Shown here piece by piece: positions 52,331-61,460 of a stretch of 64,000 nucleotides of DNA (its first letter is position 1; each line of letters opens with the position of its first letter). This stretch comes from Rothia sp. SD9660Na (lineage in GTDB: Bacteria > Actinomycetota > Actinomycetes > Actinomycetales > Micrococcaceae), in contig NZ_CP125946.1 in the NCBI RefSeq assembly GCF_030064065.1, positions 434,001-498,000 on the forward strand. Direction: 5' to 3'. A program made the translations under genes and the position numbers. Below the pieces are notes generated by a model that saw only the letters and a list, made by a program, of their open reading frames with translations, ran no database searches and was not told where the DNA came from.

Positions 52331-53305
52331 CTAGTCGTTCCTGATCTGGGGCAGCATACCGGTGTTGGTGTCGGGGGAGGGCACCCTGGCGGATGGCTTG
52401 CGGGGCCGCGCCCTGCGCTGGGTGAGCAGGGAGTCTGTGATGAAGAAGGCCGCGGCGACCCACACCAGCACAAAGCCTGCCCAGCGCCCTGCTGAGAGGT
52501 GTTCCTGGGTCACGAACAGGGCAAGGAGGAATTGCAGGGTGGGGCCAACGTACTGCACCATGCCCAGAACAGAGAGCGGGATGCGGGCAGCGGACCCCGC
52601 AAAGAGGAGTAGGGGGACGGCGGTGAGTACGCCGCTAGCAGCCAGAATCCAGAAGTGAGCCGGGCCTTCTGCTAGGAGGGTGAGCTGGCCGGTGCGCGCG
52701 AAATACCACATCAGTGCAGCTGCCAGCGGGGTCAGGAGCAGGGTCTCCATGGTCAGAGACACCAGGGCAGGCACTGCCCCAATCCGTTTCTTGACCAGCC
52801 CGTAGAAACCAAAGGTGAAGGCTAGGCCCAGCCCCAGCCAGGGGACTGAACCGTAGAAGACCACCATCACCAGCACCGCGAGTGCAGCAACACCGATGCC
52901 GGCCCACTGGAGGGGGCGCAGGCGCTCGCCCAGGAAGACCACACCTAGAGCGACTGAGACAATGGGGTTGATGTAGTAGCCGAGTGAGGCTTCCATAACG
53001 TTATTACTGGTGGTGGCAATGACGTAGAGCAGCCAGTTGCCGAAGATAAGTAGGCTAGCAACTAGCAGAAGGCCGACCTGGCGCAGACTGCCCAGCACCG
53101 TCAGCAGGTTTTTGACCTGCCGGGTGAGCGGTAGCAGGGCTAAACAGAAGACCAGCGAAAAGAGCACCCGGCCCGCCACGATCTCTAGGGGAGTGGCTGG
53201 GGCTGTCAGCATGAAGTAGAGGGGGAAGAGCCCCCAGATCAGGTAGCAGAAAAAGGCGTAGAGGCCGCCTGCCACCTGCTCGTTTTTGGCTGTTTTCACC
53301 GGCAT
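52331..53305 (-). CDS. rarD: RarD-type EamA transporter
   Basis: A 324-residue protein with ten helices. The opening G-G-L-Y-A-F-F-C-Y-L-I-W-G-L-F-P-L-Y-F is the RarD pattern (two EamA halves). The substrate is unknown. ATG 53305 is preferred over 53347, where the extra residues are polar and unlike the family. Confidence 0.88.
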   Translation of the reverse strand: MPVKTAKNEQVAGGLYAFFCYLIWGLFPLYFMLTAPATPLEIVAGRVLFSLVFCLALLPLTRQVKNLLTVLGSLRQVGLLLVASLLIFGNWLLYVIATTSNNVMEASLGYYINPIVSVALGVVFLGERLRPLQWAGIGVAALAVLVMVVFYGSVPWLGLGLAFTFGFYGLVKKRIGAVPALVSLTMETLLLTPLAAALMWYFARTGQLTLLAEGPAHFWILAASGVLTAVPLLLFAGSAARIPLSVLGMVQYVGPTLQFLLALFVTQEHLSAGRWAGFVLVWVAAAFFITDSLLTQRRARPRKPSARVPSPDTNTGMLPQIRND

Positions 53306-53400
53306 ATTCTTCGTGTTTCTCTCGGTATCGTGTGGGCGGTCAATCAAGTGGCAGTTTCTCTGGGGTCACAGCAGGTGTGAACCGGTGGCGCTACGAGAAA

Positions 53401-53430
53401 GTGGCTACCCGGTGCATACCGGGTAGCCAC
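53401..53430 (-). terminator. Terminator after DUF6882 gene
   Basis: A perfect 13-bp stem (GTGGCTACCCGGT and its complement) with loop GCAT. The minus strand continues TTTCTC. Confidence 0.85.
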
Positions 53431-53452
53431 TGACAGGTGCTCGGGATGAAGC

Positions 53453-54844
53453 CTAGAGGCCGAAGAAGCGGCTGAAGAAGCCCTTCTTTTCTTCCTTAGG
53501 CTTGGGCTTGGTCACAGCTTCTGCGCGCTCAGCCTCAAGGTCGGGGGCCTGGCCAGCCAGGCGAATCTCTGAGGCGGGGCGAGCAGGCTCCTCAACCTGC
53601 TCGTAACCGGCAGGGGCCTGCTCGGTCTCAGCTTCTTCGATAACCTGCTTGGCGGCAATAGAAGCCGCTGCGGGCTCCTCTACCTGAACGGGCTCGTCGC
53701 GCACGATGTCTTCGTCGGCGATAGCGCTGGTGGTGACGCGGCCGGGGCGGGCGTCCCCGGTAGGTTCGCGGTCGTAGGGCTGCTCTGCGTTGGGGTAAAC
53801 TCGGTCGGTGGTGATGGTACCTTCGACCTCTTCCTCACGGGCAGCCTCTTCGGCGCGTTCCTTCTCGAGACGCTCGGCCTCAGCGGCCTCAGCTGCAGCG
53901 CGCTCTTCAGCTGCAGCAATTTCAGCCTCGCGAGCTTCGATGGCGGCCTGTTCAGCGGCCAGAGCTTCAGCCTCGGCTGCGCGGGCGGCTTCGGCGCGGG
54001 CTTCGTCCTCACGGGCAGCTTCTTCAGCGGCCAGGCGGGCGGCCTCTTCGCGGGCGGCGACCTGGGTAGCGGCCTCCTGGGCTGCCACAGCTTCGATGCC
54101 CTGACGCTCAGCAGCTAGCTGCTCACGCAGGTCACGGGCAGCCTGCGCCAGGCGGGCCAGCTCGTCGGCCCCAGCCTGGGGCTCAGCGGCCTCGATACCC
54201 GAGATCTTGCCGTTGTCGAACCAGAGGCGCAGGGCGCCGTCCGATGCGGTGATGACGGCGGTTGCCTCGGTGTCCCAGGCAATGTGGGCACCGCGCAGCT
54301 TGGCGTAGGAGTCTACGGCGCGCAGGTGGTTCACGGCGGTGCCGGTCTGCAGAGCCTGGGCCATGACCTGACCCATACGGTTGACGGTGGGGGCCTCAAG
54401 TTCAAGCTGGCTGCCATCGAGCAGAATCCAGGCGCGGACGCCCGCCCCGGCGGTGACGGGGTAGTGGGCGTAGATGCCGGTCAGGGCTTTGGATGCCAGG
54501 GTCAGCTTGCGGGCTAGGCCCGAGTCGAGGGGGAGCTCATCGGTGGTGAGCTCAGAGATGCTGTGCTTCGCTCCGCCTTCACGCGCCTGGATTGCTGCCG
54601 AAACGACGCGGTCGGGGAAGTGACCGAGCTCCTGCCAGGACCAGATCCATGAACCGCGGTTCTCAGATTCGGTGCCCAGCAGGTAGGGAGTGAGGCTTAC
54701 GGAAGCATCAGACTGGAGGGTGAATGACGGTGCAGAGAAGTCCACCGTCCATTCTGCGCCGCCGCTGATTTCAGCAAGACGGGCCTGGTACTCGGTGGAG
54801 ATAAAGATTGAATCGTCAATCAGATCCTGCAGTGTAGTAGTCAT
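53453..54844 (-). CDS. DUF6882 protein with Ala/Glu-rich coiled-coil region
   Basis: A 463-residue protein. Residues 1-200 resemble the DUF6882 fold: W-T-V-D-F-S-A-P-S-F-T-L, L-G-T-E-S-E-N-R-G-S-W-I-W-S-W-Q-E-L and a following L-A-S-K-A-L-T-G segment. Residues about 215-340 are a highly charged Ala/Glu/Arg helix, predicted coiled coil, and the acidic tail ends in a basic F-F-S-R-F-F-G-L. Start 54844 is chosen because TAGCCT lies 7 nt upstream; a longer frame to 54916 exists. Function unknown. DUF6882-type proteins are often near immunity genes. Confidence 0.75.
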   Translation of the reverse strand: MTTTLQDLIDDSIFISTEYQARLAEISGGAEWTVDFSAPSFTLQSDASVSLTPYLLGTESENRGSWIWSWQELGHFPDRVVSAAIQAREGGAKHSISELTTDELPLDSGLARKLTLASKALTGIYAHYPVTAGAGVRAWILLDGSQLELEAPTVNRMGQVMAQALQTGTAVNHLRAVDSYAKLRGAHIAWDTEATAVITASDGALRLWFDNGKISGIEAAEPQAGADELARLAQAARDLREQLAAERQGIEAVAAQEAATQVAAREEAARLAAEEAAREDEARAEAARAAEAEALAAEQAAIEAREAEIAAAEERAAAEAAEAERLEKERAEEAAREEEVEGTITTDRVYPNAEQPYDREPTGDARPGRVTTSAIADEDIVRDEPVQVEEPAAASIAAKQVIEEAETEQAPAGYEQVEEPARPASEIRLAGQAPDLEAERAEAVTKPKPKEEKKGFFSRFFGL

Positions 54845-54851
54845 ACGGTCA

Positions 54852-54857
54852 AGGCTA
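54852..54857 (-). promoter_or_regulatory. -10 box of leaderless DUF6882 gene
   Basis: Minus-strand TAGCCT followed by TGACCGT and the ATG at 54844. Confidence 0.45.
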
Positions 54858-55089
54858 GCAACTCTTGCGGTGCTCCCGCACCTTTTTGTTGCGGTAAGAG
54901 CTTGAATTTCTGACATATTCAGCTACCTCCCCGTAACTCGGGGTGGATCACCCAGCGAGAAGGGCGGTGTACTCTGCCCCGGGGCGGGTAGTTTCTTGGT
55001 TTAATAGGGGAGATAACTCGCACCCTGTGGCTCTGCTACCCGTGTAGCGCCGCGCAGGGTTTTGCTTCGCCCAAATCTTCAGGAACAGT

Positions 55090-56397
55090 ATGTCGCCCTC
55101 TTTGCCCCGTTACACCGAGATTGAACGCCCCGCTATGGTGCAAGATGCCCTGAACGCTATCGGTAGCTGGATGCTGGGTACGGTCAAGGTTGAACCCGGC
55201 TGGAATGAGCTGGTGCTCGATATCAAGCCCCTGTCTGAGACCGTTTTTGTGCGTATTACCGAATCACGTGATGAGCAGGACTATGTGGGTACCGTGGGCC
55301 CGGTGAAGTCAGATAGCCCGGTGCTGCCCGCTATCGAACAGCTGCAGCACGCCTCTTTTGTTGAGGGGGAGGGCACCTGGTTCACCGCTTCTGTGGTGAT
55401 TACCGCCAGCAACTGGCCTGAGCCCCAGTACCAGATCGGGGCCTCCTACGACCGTGCCCACGAGCCGGTGGACTGGAAGGGCGAGGGCCGCCTGAGCGCC
55501 CGCGATATCCGCGCCCACTTTGAACTTTTCCCCCGCGACCCCGAGCACGTGCCTGACTGGGCTGCTGTGCGTCTGGCAGGACGCCGGGGCGCAGGTTTTG
55601 CTGAGCCCGGCGGGGAAGGAGGCCTGCCCGTAGGCTCCGTTAACCGCTACCTGACCGAGGCCCTGGCGGGCTTCGCAGCCGCCAGAAGCGAGCAGTCCTT
55701 GGCGAATGTCGTCCGTACCGCCCAGGGCGGCAACCTTATTATGGACATCTCCCAGAGCACCCTCACGCCCGAGGGCACCCCCCAGCTTAACTACCAGGTG
55801 CTCCGCCTGGCCAACGGCATGCGGGCCCTGACCGCCTACACGGCAACAGAACCGGCCCAGGCCTACTCGACCCAGGTGCTGAACGAACCTAACCCCCGCC
55901 TGGTGGTAGAACACGCCATGAAGGTTTTCTTGCAGGTGGCCCACGACGACAGTATCGATGTTCTGGTGCTTGACCCCGGCAGCGACCACGAATGCTTCAT
56001 CGAAAAGGCCCAGATTCAGTGGGTACTGGGCTCCCCCCACAATATGCCTGCCCAGCGGGCCCTGCTCGAAGAAAATATGCACGATCTGCTCATGGCGTTG
56101 ACCGCACCTGCCTCGGTGCTGCTGCTGGGGGTGCGGGCCGATGATTCTGCAGGCCGCCCCGTCATGCTCAAGAAGGACGACGAGAGCGAAGAGAACGTCG
56201 CCCTGGTCTTTACCACCTCTGCCGAGGTCGCCGCCCTCGACCCCACCCTGGTCGTGCGAAGCGCCCCGGCCCTGGACGTCCTGAAGCTTCTTGCCACCGG
56301 CACGAGCAGTTCTGTGCGTATCAATGCCCTGGCCCCCCACGCCACTCTCCCCATGGAACAGGTGCGCCAGCTCATTTCAGTAGTAGAATCACAGTAA
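55090..56397 (+). CDS. YezG-like plus SseB-like multidomain protein
   Basis: A 435-residue protein. Residues about 10-155 resemble the YezG-type immunity fold: early A-L-N-A-I-G-S-W, later Y-D-R-A-H-E-P-V-D-W and F-P-R-D-P-E-H-V-P-D-W. Two stretches of about 120 residues (about 185-310 and 315-433) look like SseB repeats; the second has V-A-L-V-F-T-T-S and V-R-I-N-A-L-A-P. No signal peptide or membrane helix. It is divergent from the DUF6882 gene, and 27 bp before the MMPL gene. Function unknown. Confidence 0.65.
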   Translation: MSPSLPRYTEIERPAMVQDALNAIGSWMLGTVKVEPGWNELVLDIKPLSETVFVRITESRDEQDYVGTVGPVKSDSPVLPAIEQLQHASFVEGEGTWFTASVVITASNWPEPQYQIGASYDRAHEPVDWKGEGRLSARDIRAHFELFPRDPEHVPDWAAVRLAGRRGAGFAEPGGEGGLPVGSVNRYLTEALAGFAAARSEQSLANVVRTAQGGNLIMDISQSTLTPEGTPQLNYQVLRLANGMRALTAYTATEPAQAYSTQVLNEPNPRLVVEHAMKVFLQVAHDDSIDVLVLDPGSDHECFIEKAQIQWVLGSPHNMPAQRALLEENMHDLLMALTAPASVLLLGVRADDSAGRPVMLKKDDESEENVALVFTTSAEVAALDPTLVVRSAPALDVLKLLATGTSSSVRINALAPHATLPMEQVRQLISVVESQ

Positions 56398-56424
56398 ACC
56401 CCGCCTCTTACCCAGGAGTTCCCC

Positions 56425-58881
56425 ATGACCGGTGCCCTGCGCATGCTTGGCCTTACTGCGGCTCGTCATGCCCGCGCCACCATTGTGCTGTGGCTGGTGC
56501 TTCTGACCCTTGCCGGTGCGGGGGCACTGACCCTAGCCCGCGGCGCAACTGCCAGCTACACCATGCCGGGGGCCTCCTTTGAAGCGGTACGCGAAGACCT
56601 CCAGGCTAAGATTCCCGACAACGGTATTTCCAGCGGCTACGTGGTACTAGAGGCTGAGAGCGGCTTCAACGACACCCAGAAACAGGCTATCGCCCAGGCC
56701 GTCACTAGGATTGACCAGCTGCCCGAAGTCGCTGGCTCCCTCGACCCCTTTGTAGCGGCGGACGCCGTGACCCAGGCGTCCGTACAGCTTGAGGACGCTA
56801 AAGCCCAGTTAGCCCAAGCCAAGGCACAGATTGATGAGGGGCAGGCTCAGCTGGACGCCGCCAAAGCGGCCCTTCCCGAGGGCCTGAGCGCCGAAGAAAT
56901 CGCCGCTCTTGCCCCCGACTTGGCAACCCAGGAAGCCGCCCTGGCCGAAGCCCGCACCACCCTGCGCGCGAACCAGGATAAGGTCGATGCTGCCCAGCGT
57001 GAGCTTGACGCGGCAGCCGATGCCAACATGGTGAGCGAAGACGGCACCGCATCCATCGTCAATATTGCCTTCAACCAGGACACCAACTCCCTACCCACCC
57101 CGGTACGGGAAGAAGTCTTTAGCACCTTTGATACGCTCAAAGATACCGGCCTGACCGTCAACTACAGCTATGAGCTCGACCAGGACGTCAGCGACGTCTT
57201 TGGCATCTCAGAAATCATTGGCCTGGTCGTGGCCTTTATCGTCCTGCTGATTACCCTGGGGGCGGTAGTCGCCGCCGGTCTACCCCTGGTACTTGCCCTC
57301 ATCGGGGCAGGTACCGCCGTTGCCCTGGTCTACACCAGCACCGCCTTTATCGGCATGACCGCAACCGACCCCGTCCTTGCCCTCATGCTGGGCCTGGGCG
57401 TCGGCATTGATTATGCCCTGCTGATTCTCTACCGCTTCCGCGAAGAACTGCGCGACGGCGCCGATGCGCTCGATGCGGTAGGCACCGCCAACTCGACTGC
57501 GGGCCACTCCGTGCTCTTTGCTGGCATGACCAACATCATCGCCCTCTCAGCCCTCTGCCTCACAGGCCTGCCCTTCCTGGCCATCATGGGCTTTGCCGGG
57601 GCCTTCGCCGTAGCCCTGGTCGTGGCTTCCTCCCTGACCCTGGTACCGGCCGTCCTGAGCCTGCTGGGCACCCGCGTCCTCACCCGCGCCCAGCGAGAAG
57701 AACTCACCCAGCTCAACCTGGCCCGTACCCAGGAAATCCAGGTCCCCCGCAACCGCCGCGAAGCCTTCGCCGAAATCGAAGCGGCCTACAAGGGGTGGGG
57801 CGGCTTCGTCACCCGCCACCCCTTTGCCATGACCTTCGTGGCGGTAGCCGTGCTGGTGCTGGCCATTATCCCCACTACCTCCCTCCGCCTGGGCCTACCC
57901 GACGGTTCCTACCAGGCCACCGACTCAACCTCCTACCAGGCCTACCAGACCATCTCCGAAAAATTCGGTGAAGGCGTCAACGGGCCCATCATCGCGGGCC
58001 TGACCCTCACCGTCCCCGGCGACGAAGCCCGCCTGCGCGGCGTAGCCCTCGATGTGGCCGACCGCCTCAAAAACAACAAAATTGAAAGCGTCGCCATCGT
58101 CGCTACCAGTGACGACAATGCCACCGCCATCCTGGCCTTCTTCCCCACCGAAGGGCCCTCGGCAGACAGCACCCTCGCCACCGTTCATTCCATGAACGAC
58201 AAGCTCGAAGCCACCGAAAAAGCCACCGCAACCACCATCGGCCTGACCGGCTCTACCGTAGCCAACATCGAGATTTCAGAGCGTATCTCAAGCTCTATCC
58301 CGCTCTATCTTGGGGTTGTGATTGCCCTCTGCCTGGTGCTCATGGCCTTCGTCTTCCGCTCCATCATCGTGCCGGTCATGGCCACCATCGGCTTCCTGCT
58401 CTCCACCCTGGCCTCCTTCGGCGCCGTTGTCGCCGTCTACCAGTGGGGCTGGCTCGCCGACGTCTTCGGCGTCACCCAGCCCGGCCCCATCCTGGCCTTC
58501 CTCCCCATCCTGCTGATTGGCATCCTCTTCGGCCTCTCGGTGGACTACCAAATCTTCATCGTCTCGGGCATGCGCGACGCCCACCGCAAGGGCCACTCAG
58601 CAGGCGACGCCGTTGTGCTGGGCTACAAGCAGGGTGGGGCCGTTGTGACTGCCTGCGGCGTCATCATGGTCGCCGTTTTTGCCGGCTTCATCTTCTCCCA
58701 CCTCACCGCAGTGCGCCCCATCGGCTTCGCCCTGGCCCTGGGCGTTGCTATGGACGCCTTCCTGATTCGCACCACCTTTATCCCGGCCACCATGTACCTT
58801 CTGGGTGAAGCCGCCTGGTGGTGGCCCTTTGAGGAGAAGGAACGCGACGAAGAAGATGCCCCCAAACACATCGCCGAATAA
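56425..58881 (+). CDS. MMPL/RND-family transporter
   Basis: An 818-residue membrane protein with two MMPL halves, about 12 helices in total. Conserved G-L-G-V-G-I-D-Y-A-L-L-I-L-Y-R-F-R-E-E-L and G-L-S-V-D-Y-Q-I-F carry the proton-relay Asp-Tyr pairs. The first extracytoplasmic loop contains a helical coil rich in Gln/Ala/Lys (about 115-195). MMPL proteins move lipids, glycolipids or drugs. An AGGAG box precedes the ATG; a strong terminator follows. Confidence 0.93.
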   Translation: MTGALRMLGLTAARHARATIVLWLVLLTLAGAGALTLARGATASYTMPGASFEAVREDLQAKIPDNGISSGYVVLEAESGFNDTQKQAIAQAVTRIDQLPEVAGSLDPFVAADAVTQASVQLEDAKAQLAQAKAQIDEGQAQLDAAKAALPEGLSAEEIAALAPDLATQEAALAEARTTLRANQDKVDAAQRELDAAADANMVSEDGTASIVNIAFNQDTNSLPTPVREEVFSTFDTLKDTGLTVNYSYELDQDVSDVFGISEIIGLVVAFIVLLITLGAVVAAGLPLVLALIGAGTAVALVYTSTAFIGMTATDPVLALMLGLGVGIDYALLILYRFREELRDGADALDAVGTANSTAGHSVLFAGMTNIIALSALCLTGLPFLAIMGFAGAFAVALVVASSLTLVPAVLSLLGTRVLTRAQREELTQLNLARTQEIQVPRNRREAFAEIEAAYKGWGGFVTRHPFAMTFVAVAVLVLAIIPTTSLRLGLPDGSYQATDSTSYQAYQTISEKFGEGVNGPIIAGLTLTVPGDEARLRGVALDVADRLKNNKIESVAIVATSDDNATAILAFFPTEGPSADSTLATVHSMNDKLEATEKATATTIGLTGSTVANIEISERISSSIPLYLGVVIALCLVLMAFVFRSIIVPVMATIGFLLSTLASFGAVVAVYQWGWLADVFGVTQPGPILAFLPILLIGILFGLSVDYQIFIVSGMRDAHRKGHSAGDAVVLGYKQGGAVVTACGVIMVAVFAGFIFSHLTAVRPIGFALALGVAMDAFLIRTTFIPATMYLLGEAAWWWPFEEKERDEEDAPKHIAE

Positions 58882-58926
58882 GGTACAGAGCAAGGCCTAA
58901 CCCCGCCAGCTTCCACCAGTACTACA

Positions 58927-58971
58927 AAGCCGCCCCCGACGTCCTTACCCAAAGGACGCCGGGGGCGGCTT
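58927..58971. terminator. Terminator between MMPL and katA genes
   Basis: AAGCCGCCCCCG with its complement and inner CGTCC/GGACG, for two convergent genes. Confidence 0.9.
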
Positions 58972-59002
58972 CTTCACGACAAGCTAGGCTTGAGCGCAGA
59001 CC

Positions 59003-60505
59003 TTAGGCGGTCTGGGGAGTAGGCTCGTCGTTTTTCTCGTTGTTGTGCTTGTAAGCTTCACGGACGCGGGCGCCCAGCTCTTCGTGGACTGAATCCCAGT
59101 ACTTGAAGGCACGCTCACGAATCTCGTCAGAGACAACAGCACCAACGTGACCAGCGATGTTCTCAACCAGACGAGCCTTAGCGGCATCGTCCATGACATC
59201 GGCGTAGAGGGTGCGGGCCTGGCCGAAGTCGTCGTCCTCAGCGTGCAGGGTGGCAGCAGCGCGAACCAGGGCGCCGTCGGCTTCCCAAGAACCCTCACCG
59301 GCGCGGGCAGCGTCAGCGTGGGGGCCACCGAAGGTGTTGGGGGCGTAGACGGGGGTGTCGGGGCTGTTGAAGGTGTAGCGCATAGCGCCGTCCTGGCTGT
59401 AGTTGTTCACTTCAGCGTTCTTCGCGTAGTTGACGGGCAGGTCAGCGAAGTTGGTACCTACACGGTAGCGGTGCGCATCGGGGTAGGAGAAGATACGGCC
59501 CAGCAGCATCTTGTCGGGGGAGGCTGCGATACCAGGAACGAAGTTGGAGGGTGAGAAGGTAGCCTGCTCAATCTGAGCGAAGAAGTTCTCGGGGTTCTTG
59601 TTCAGGGTCATCTTACCCACCTTAATCAGGGGGTAGTCAGCGTGGGGCCAGACCTTGGTCAGGTCGAAGGGGTTGAAGCGGTAGGTCTTGGCGTCCTCGT
59701 AGGGCATGACCTGAACGTAGAGAGTCCATGAGGGGAACTCGCCGCGCTCGATAGCCTCGTAGAGGTCCTGACGGTGGTAGTCAGCGTTTTCGCCAGCGAT
59801 ACGTTCAGCGTCAGCACCGGTCAGGAAGTCGTTGCCCTGGTCGGTCTTGAAGTGGTACTTGACCCAGAAACGCTCACCTTCGGCGTTAATCCACTGGTAG
59901 GTGTGTGAACCGAAGCCGTCCATGTGGCGCAGGGTAGCGGGGATGCCGCGGTCACCCATGAGCCAGGTTACCTGGTGGGCTGACTCGGTGCGCAGGCTCC
60001 AGAAGTCCCACTGCATGTCGTTGTTGCGCAGGCCGTTGCCGGGTAGACGCTTCTGGGAGTGGATGAAGTCGGGGAACTTGATGGCGTCGCGGATGAAGAA
60101 GATGGGGGTGTTGTTACCTACCAGGTCGTAGTTACCCTCGGTGGTGTAGAACTTGACCGCAAAACCGCGGGGGTCGCGCCAGGTGTCGGGTGAGCCCTGT
60201 TCACCGGCAACGGTGGAGAAACGAATCAGCATCTCGGTGGAAACACCGGGCTGGAAGAGGGCTGCACGGGTGTACTTGGAGACATCCTCGGTGGTCTCAA
60301 AGACACCGAATGCGCCGGTGCCCTTGGCATGGACGACGCGCTCGGGGACGCGCTCGCGGTTGAACTGGGCGAGCTTTTCAACGGTGTAGGCGTCGTGCAG
60401 GACGATGGGGCCGTCGGCGCCTACGGTCAGGGAGTCGTTGTCTGAGGCAACGGGGGCACCCTGGGTGGTGGTTGTAAATGAACCGGGCTTAATCGGGTTG
60501 TTCAT
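59003..60505 (-). CDS. katA: Catalase
   Basis: A 500-residue haem catalase of the small-subunit type. The distal His is in [12 protein letters not shown], the Asn in [11 protein letters not shown] and the haem-ligand Tyr in [12 protein letters not shown]. It destroys hydrogen peroxide. It follows the Fur-family gene on the same strand by 84 bp, so peroxide control by that regulator is likely. AGGAAA box before ATG. Confidence 0.98.
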   Translation of the reverse strand: MNNPIKPGSFTTTTQGAPVASDNDSLTVGADGPIVLHDAYTVEKLAQFNRERVPERVVHAKGTGAFGVFETTEDVSKYTRAALFQPGVSTEMLIRFSTVAGEQGSPDTWRDPRGFAVKFYTTEGNYDLVGNNTPIFFIRDAIKFPDFIHSQKRLPGNGLRNNDMQWDFWSLRTESAHQVTWLMGDRGIPATLRHMDGFGSHTYQWINAEGERFWVKYHFKTDQGNDFLTGADAERIAGENADYHRQDLYEAIERGEFPSWTLYVQVMPYEDAKTYRFNPFDLTKVWPHADYPLIKVGKMTLNKNPENFFAQIEQATFSPSNFVPGIAASPDKMLLGRIFSYPDAHRYRVGTNFADLPVNYAKNAEVNNYSQDGAMRYTFNSPDTPVYAPNTFGGPHADAARAGEGSWEADGALVRAAATLHAEDDDFGQARTLYADVMDDAAKARLVENIAGHVGAVVSDEIRERAFKYWDSVHEELGARVREAYKHNNEKNDEPTPQTA

Positions 60506-60589
60506 TTTTCCTACTTTCCTGTGTGGGGTTGTTTTCTGCCTCTCTAGGGGCGGTTCTATCGAGCAGGCAGAGGGTGGTGACGCTCTGCC

Positions 60590-61141
60590 CTAGCTGGCTA
60601 GTGCCTGGTCGGCGGCTGCCTGCTGGGCGAGGGCCACTTCTTTTTCGTCGGCGTTTTGGCAGTTGGCGCAGATGCCTCGGTAGAGCACATCGGCGCTGAG
60701 AAGAGCCATGCCGTGAAAATCGCTGGGGGTCAGGCAGGGGGCGGCCCCGACGGCGCAGTCCACGTCTTCGACCTTGCCGCAGCGGATGCAGTAGGCGTGG
60801 TGGTGGTTGTCGCCGGTGCGGGTCTCGTAGAGCCCGGCTGATCCCGGTGGTTCGAACTTGCGGAGCATATTGATGTCGGTGAGGTCGGCAAGGACGACGT
60901 AGACCGACTGTACGGTGATGCCCGGTAGTTCCTGGCGGACGGCCGTGACCACGGCGTCTGCGGTGGAGTGGGGGTTATCGTGTACAGCGGCAAGCACGGC
61001 GAGGCGCTGCTTGGTGACGCGGCGGCCCTTGGCTCGGAGCTGGGCTGACCAGGCTTCTTGGTGAGCGCTGGCGGGGGTTTCGGTGCTGCCAGGGATGTGG
61101 CTGCAGCCGTTTACTCCGAGGGTGCTTGTTGTTGACATCAT
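60590..61141 (-). CDS. Fur/PerR-family regulator
   Basis: A 183-residue Fur-family protein. The winged helix (about 30-105) has V-T-K-Q-R-L-A-V-L and S-V-Y-V-V-L-A-D-L. The metal part has G-D-N-H-H-H-A-Y-C-I-R-C-G and a second C-A-N-C pair, giving a structural Zn(Cys)4-type site. Placement before katA points to a PerR/CatR or FurA role: derepressing catalase in peroxide. ATG 61141 is preferred because of the TATTAT box 6 nt upstream. Confidence 0.93.
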   Translation of the reverse strand: MMSTTSTLGVNGCSHIPGSTETPASAHQEAWSAQLRAKGRRVTKQRLAVLAAVHDNPHSTADAVVTAVRQELPGITVQSVYVVLADLTDINMLRKFEPPGSAGLYETRTGDNHHHAYCIRCGKVEDVDCAVGAAPCLTPSDFHGMALLSADVLYRGICANCQNADEKEVALAQQAAADQALAS

Positions 61142-61147
61142 GTCACC

Positions 61148-61181
61148 ATAATATCCTTATTTTGAATCTTTCACAATAAGG
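61148..61181 (-). promoter_or_regulatory. Fur-katA promoter with 27-bp palindromic operator
   Basis: Minus-strand TTGTGA (61171-61176), 17-bp spacer, TATTAT (61148-61153), then 6 nt to the ATG. A near-perfect 27-bp palindrome with CCTTATT/AATAAGG ends (61155-61181) covers the -35 box and spacer. It is most likely the autoregulatory Fur/PerR box. Confidence 0.85.
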
Positions 61182-61460
61182 TGAGGCTGGGTAGCCCCTC
61201 AAGAATGCCTGGGTTGAACCTTGGGTAAGGCGTCCCAGTGGGCACACCCAGCTGGCCCTGCGTGGCAAGGAGGGCGGACGTCCGCGCCTACCTGATGCGA
61301 GTGATGCGGCGGCTTTGCTGGGTGTAGGGCTTCAAACTTTTAAAAAACTTTGAGGAACAAAAGTACTTGTCAGAGGTGTATTTAAGGGGGTCTAAAAAAG
61401 TTTTTTAAAAAACTTCCCGTTTTCGCGTCATGAAACAGGCCCAAACGGCTCTTTATCTAT

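Noticed and set aside
55309..56340. 343-codon frame antisense to the YezG/SseB gene
   Set aside because: Composition is that of a GC-rich antisense frame; the sense frame shows family motifs and a proper start.
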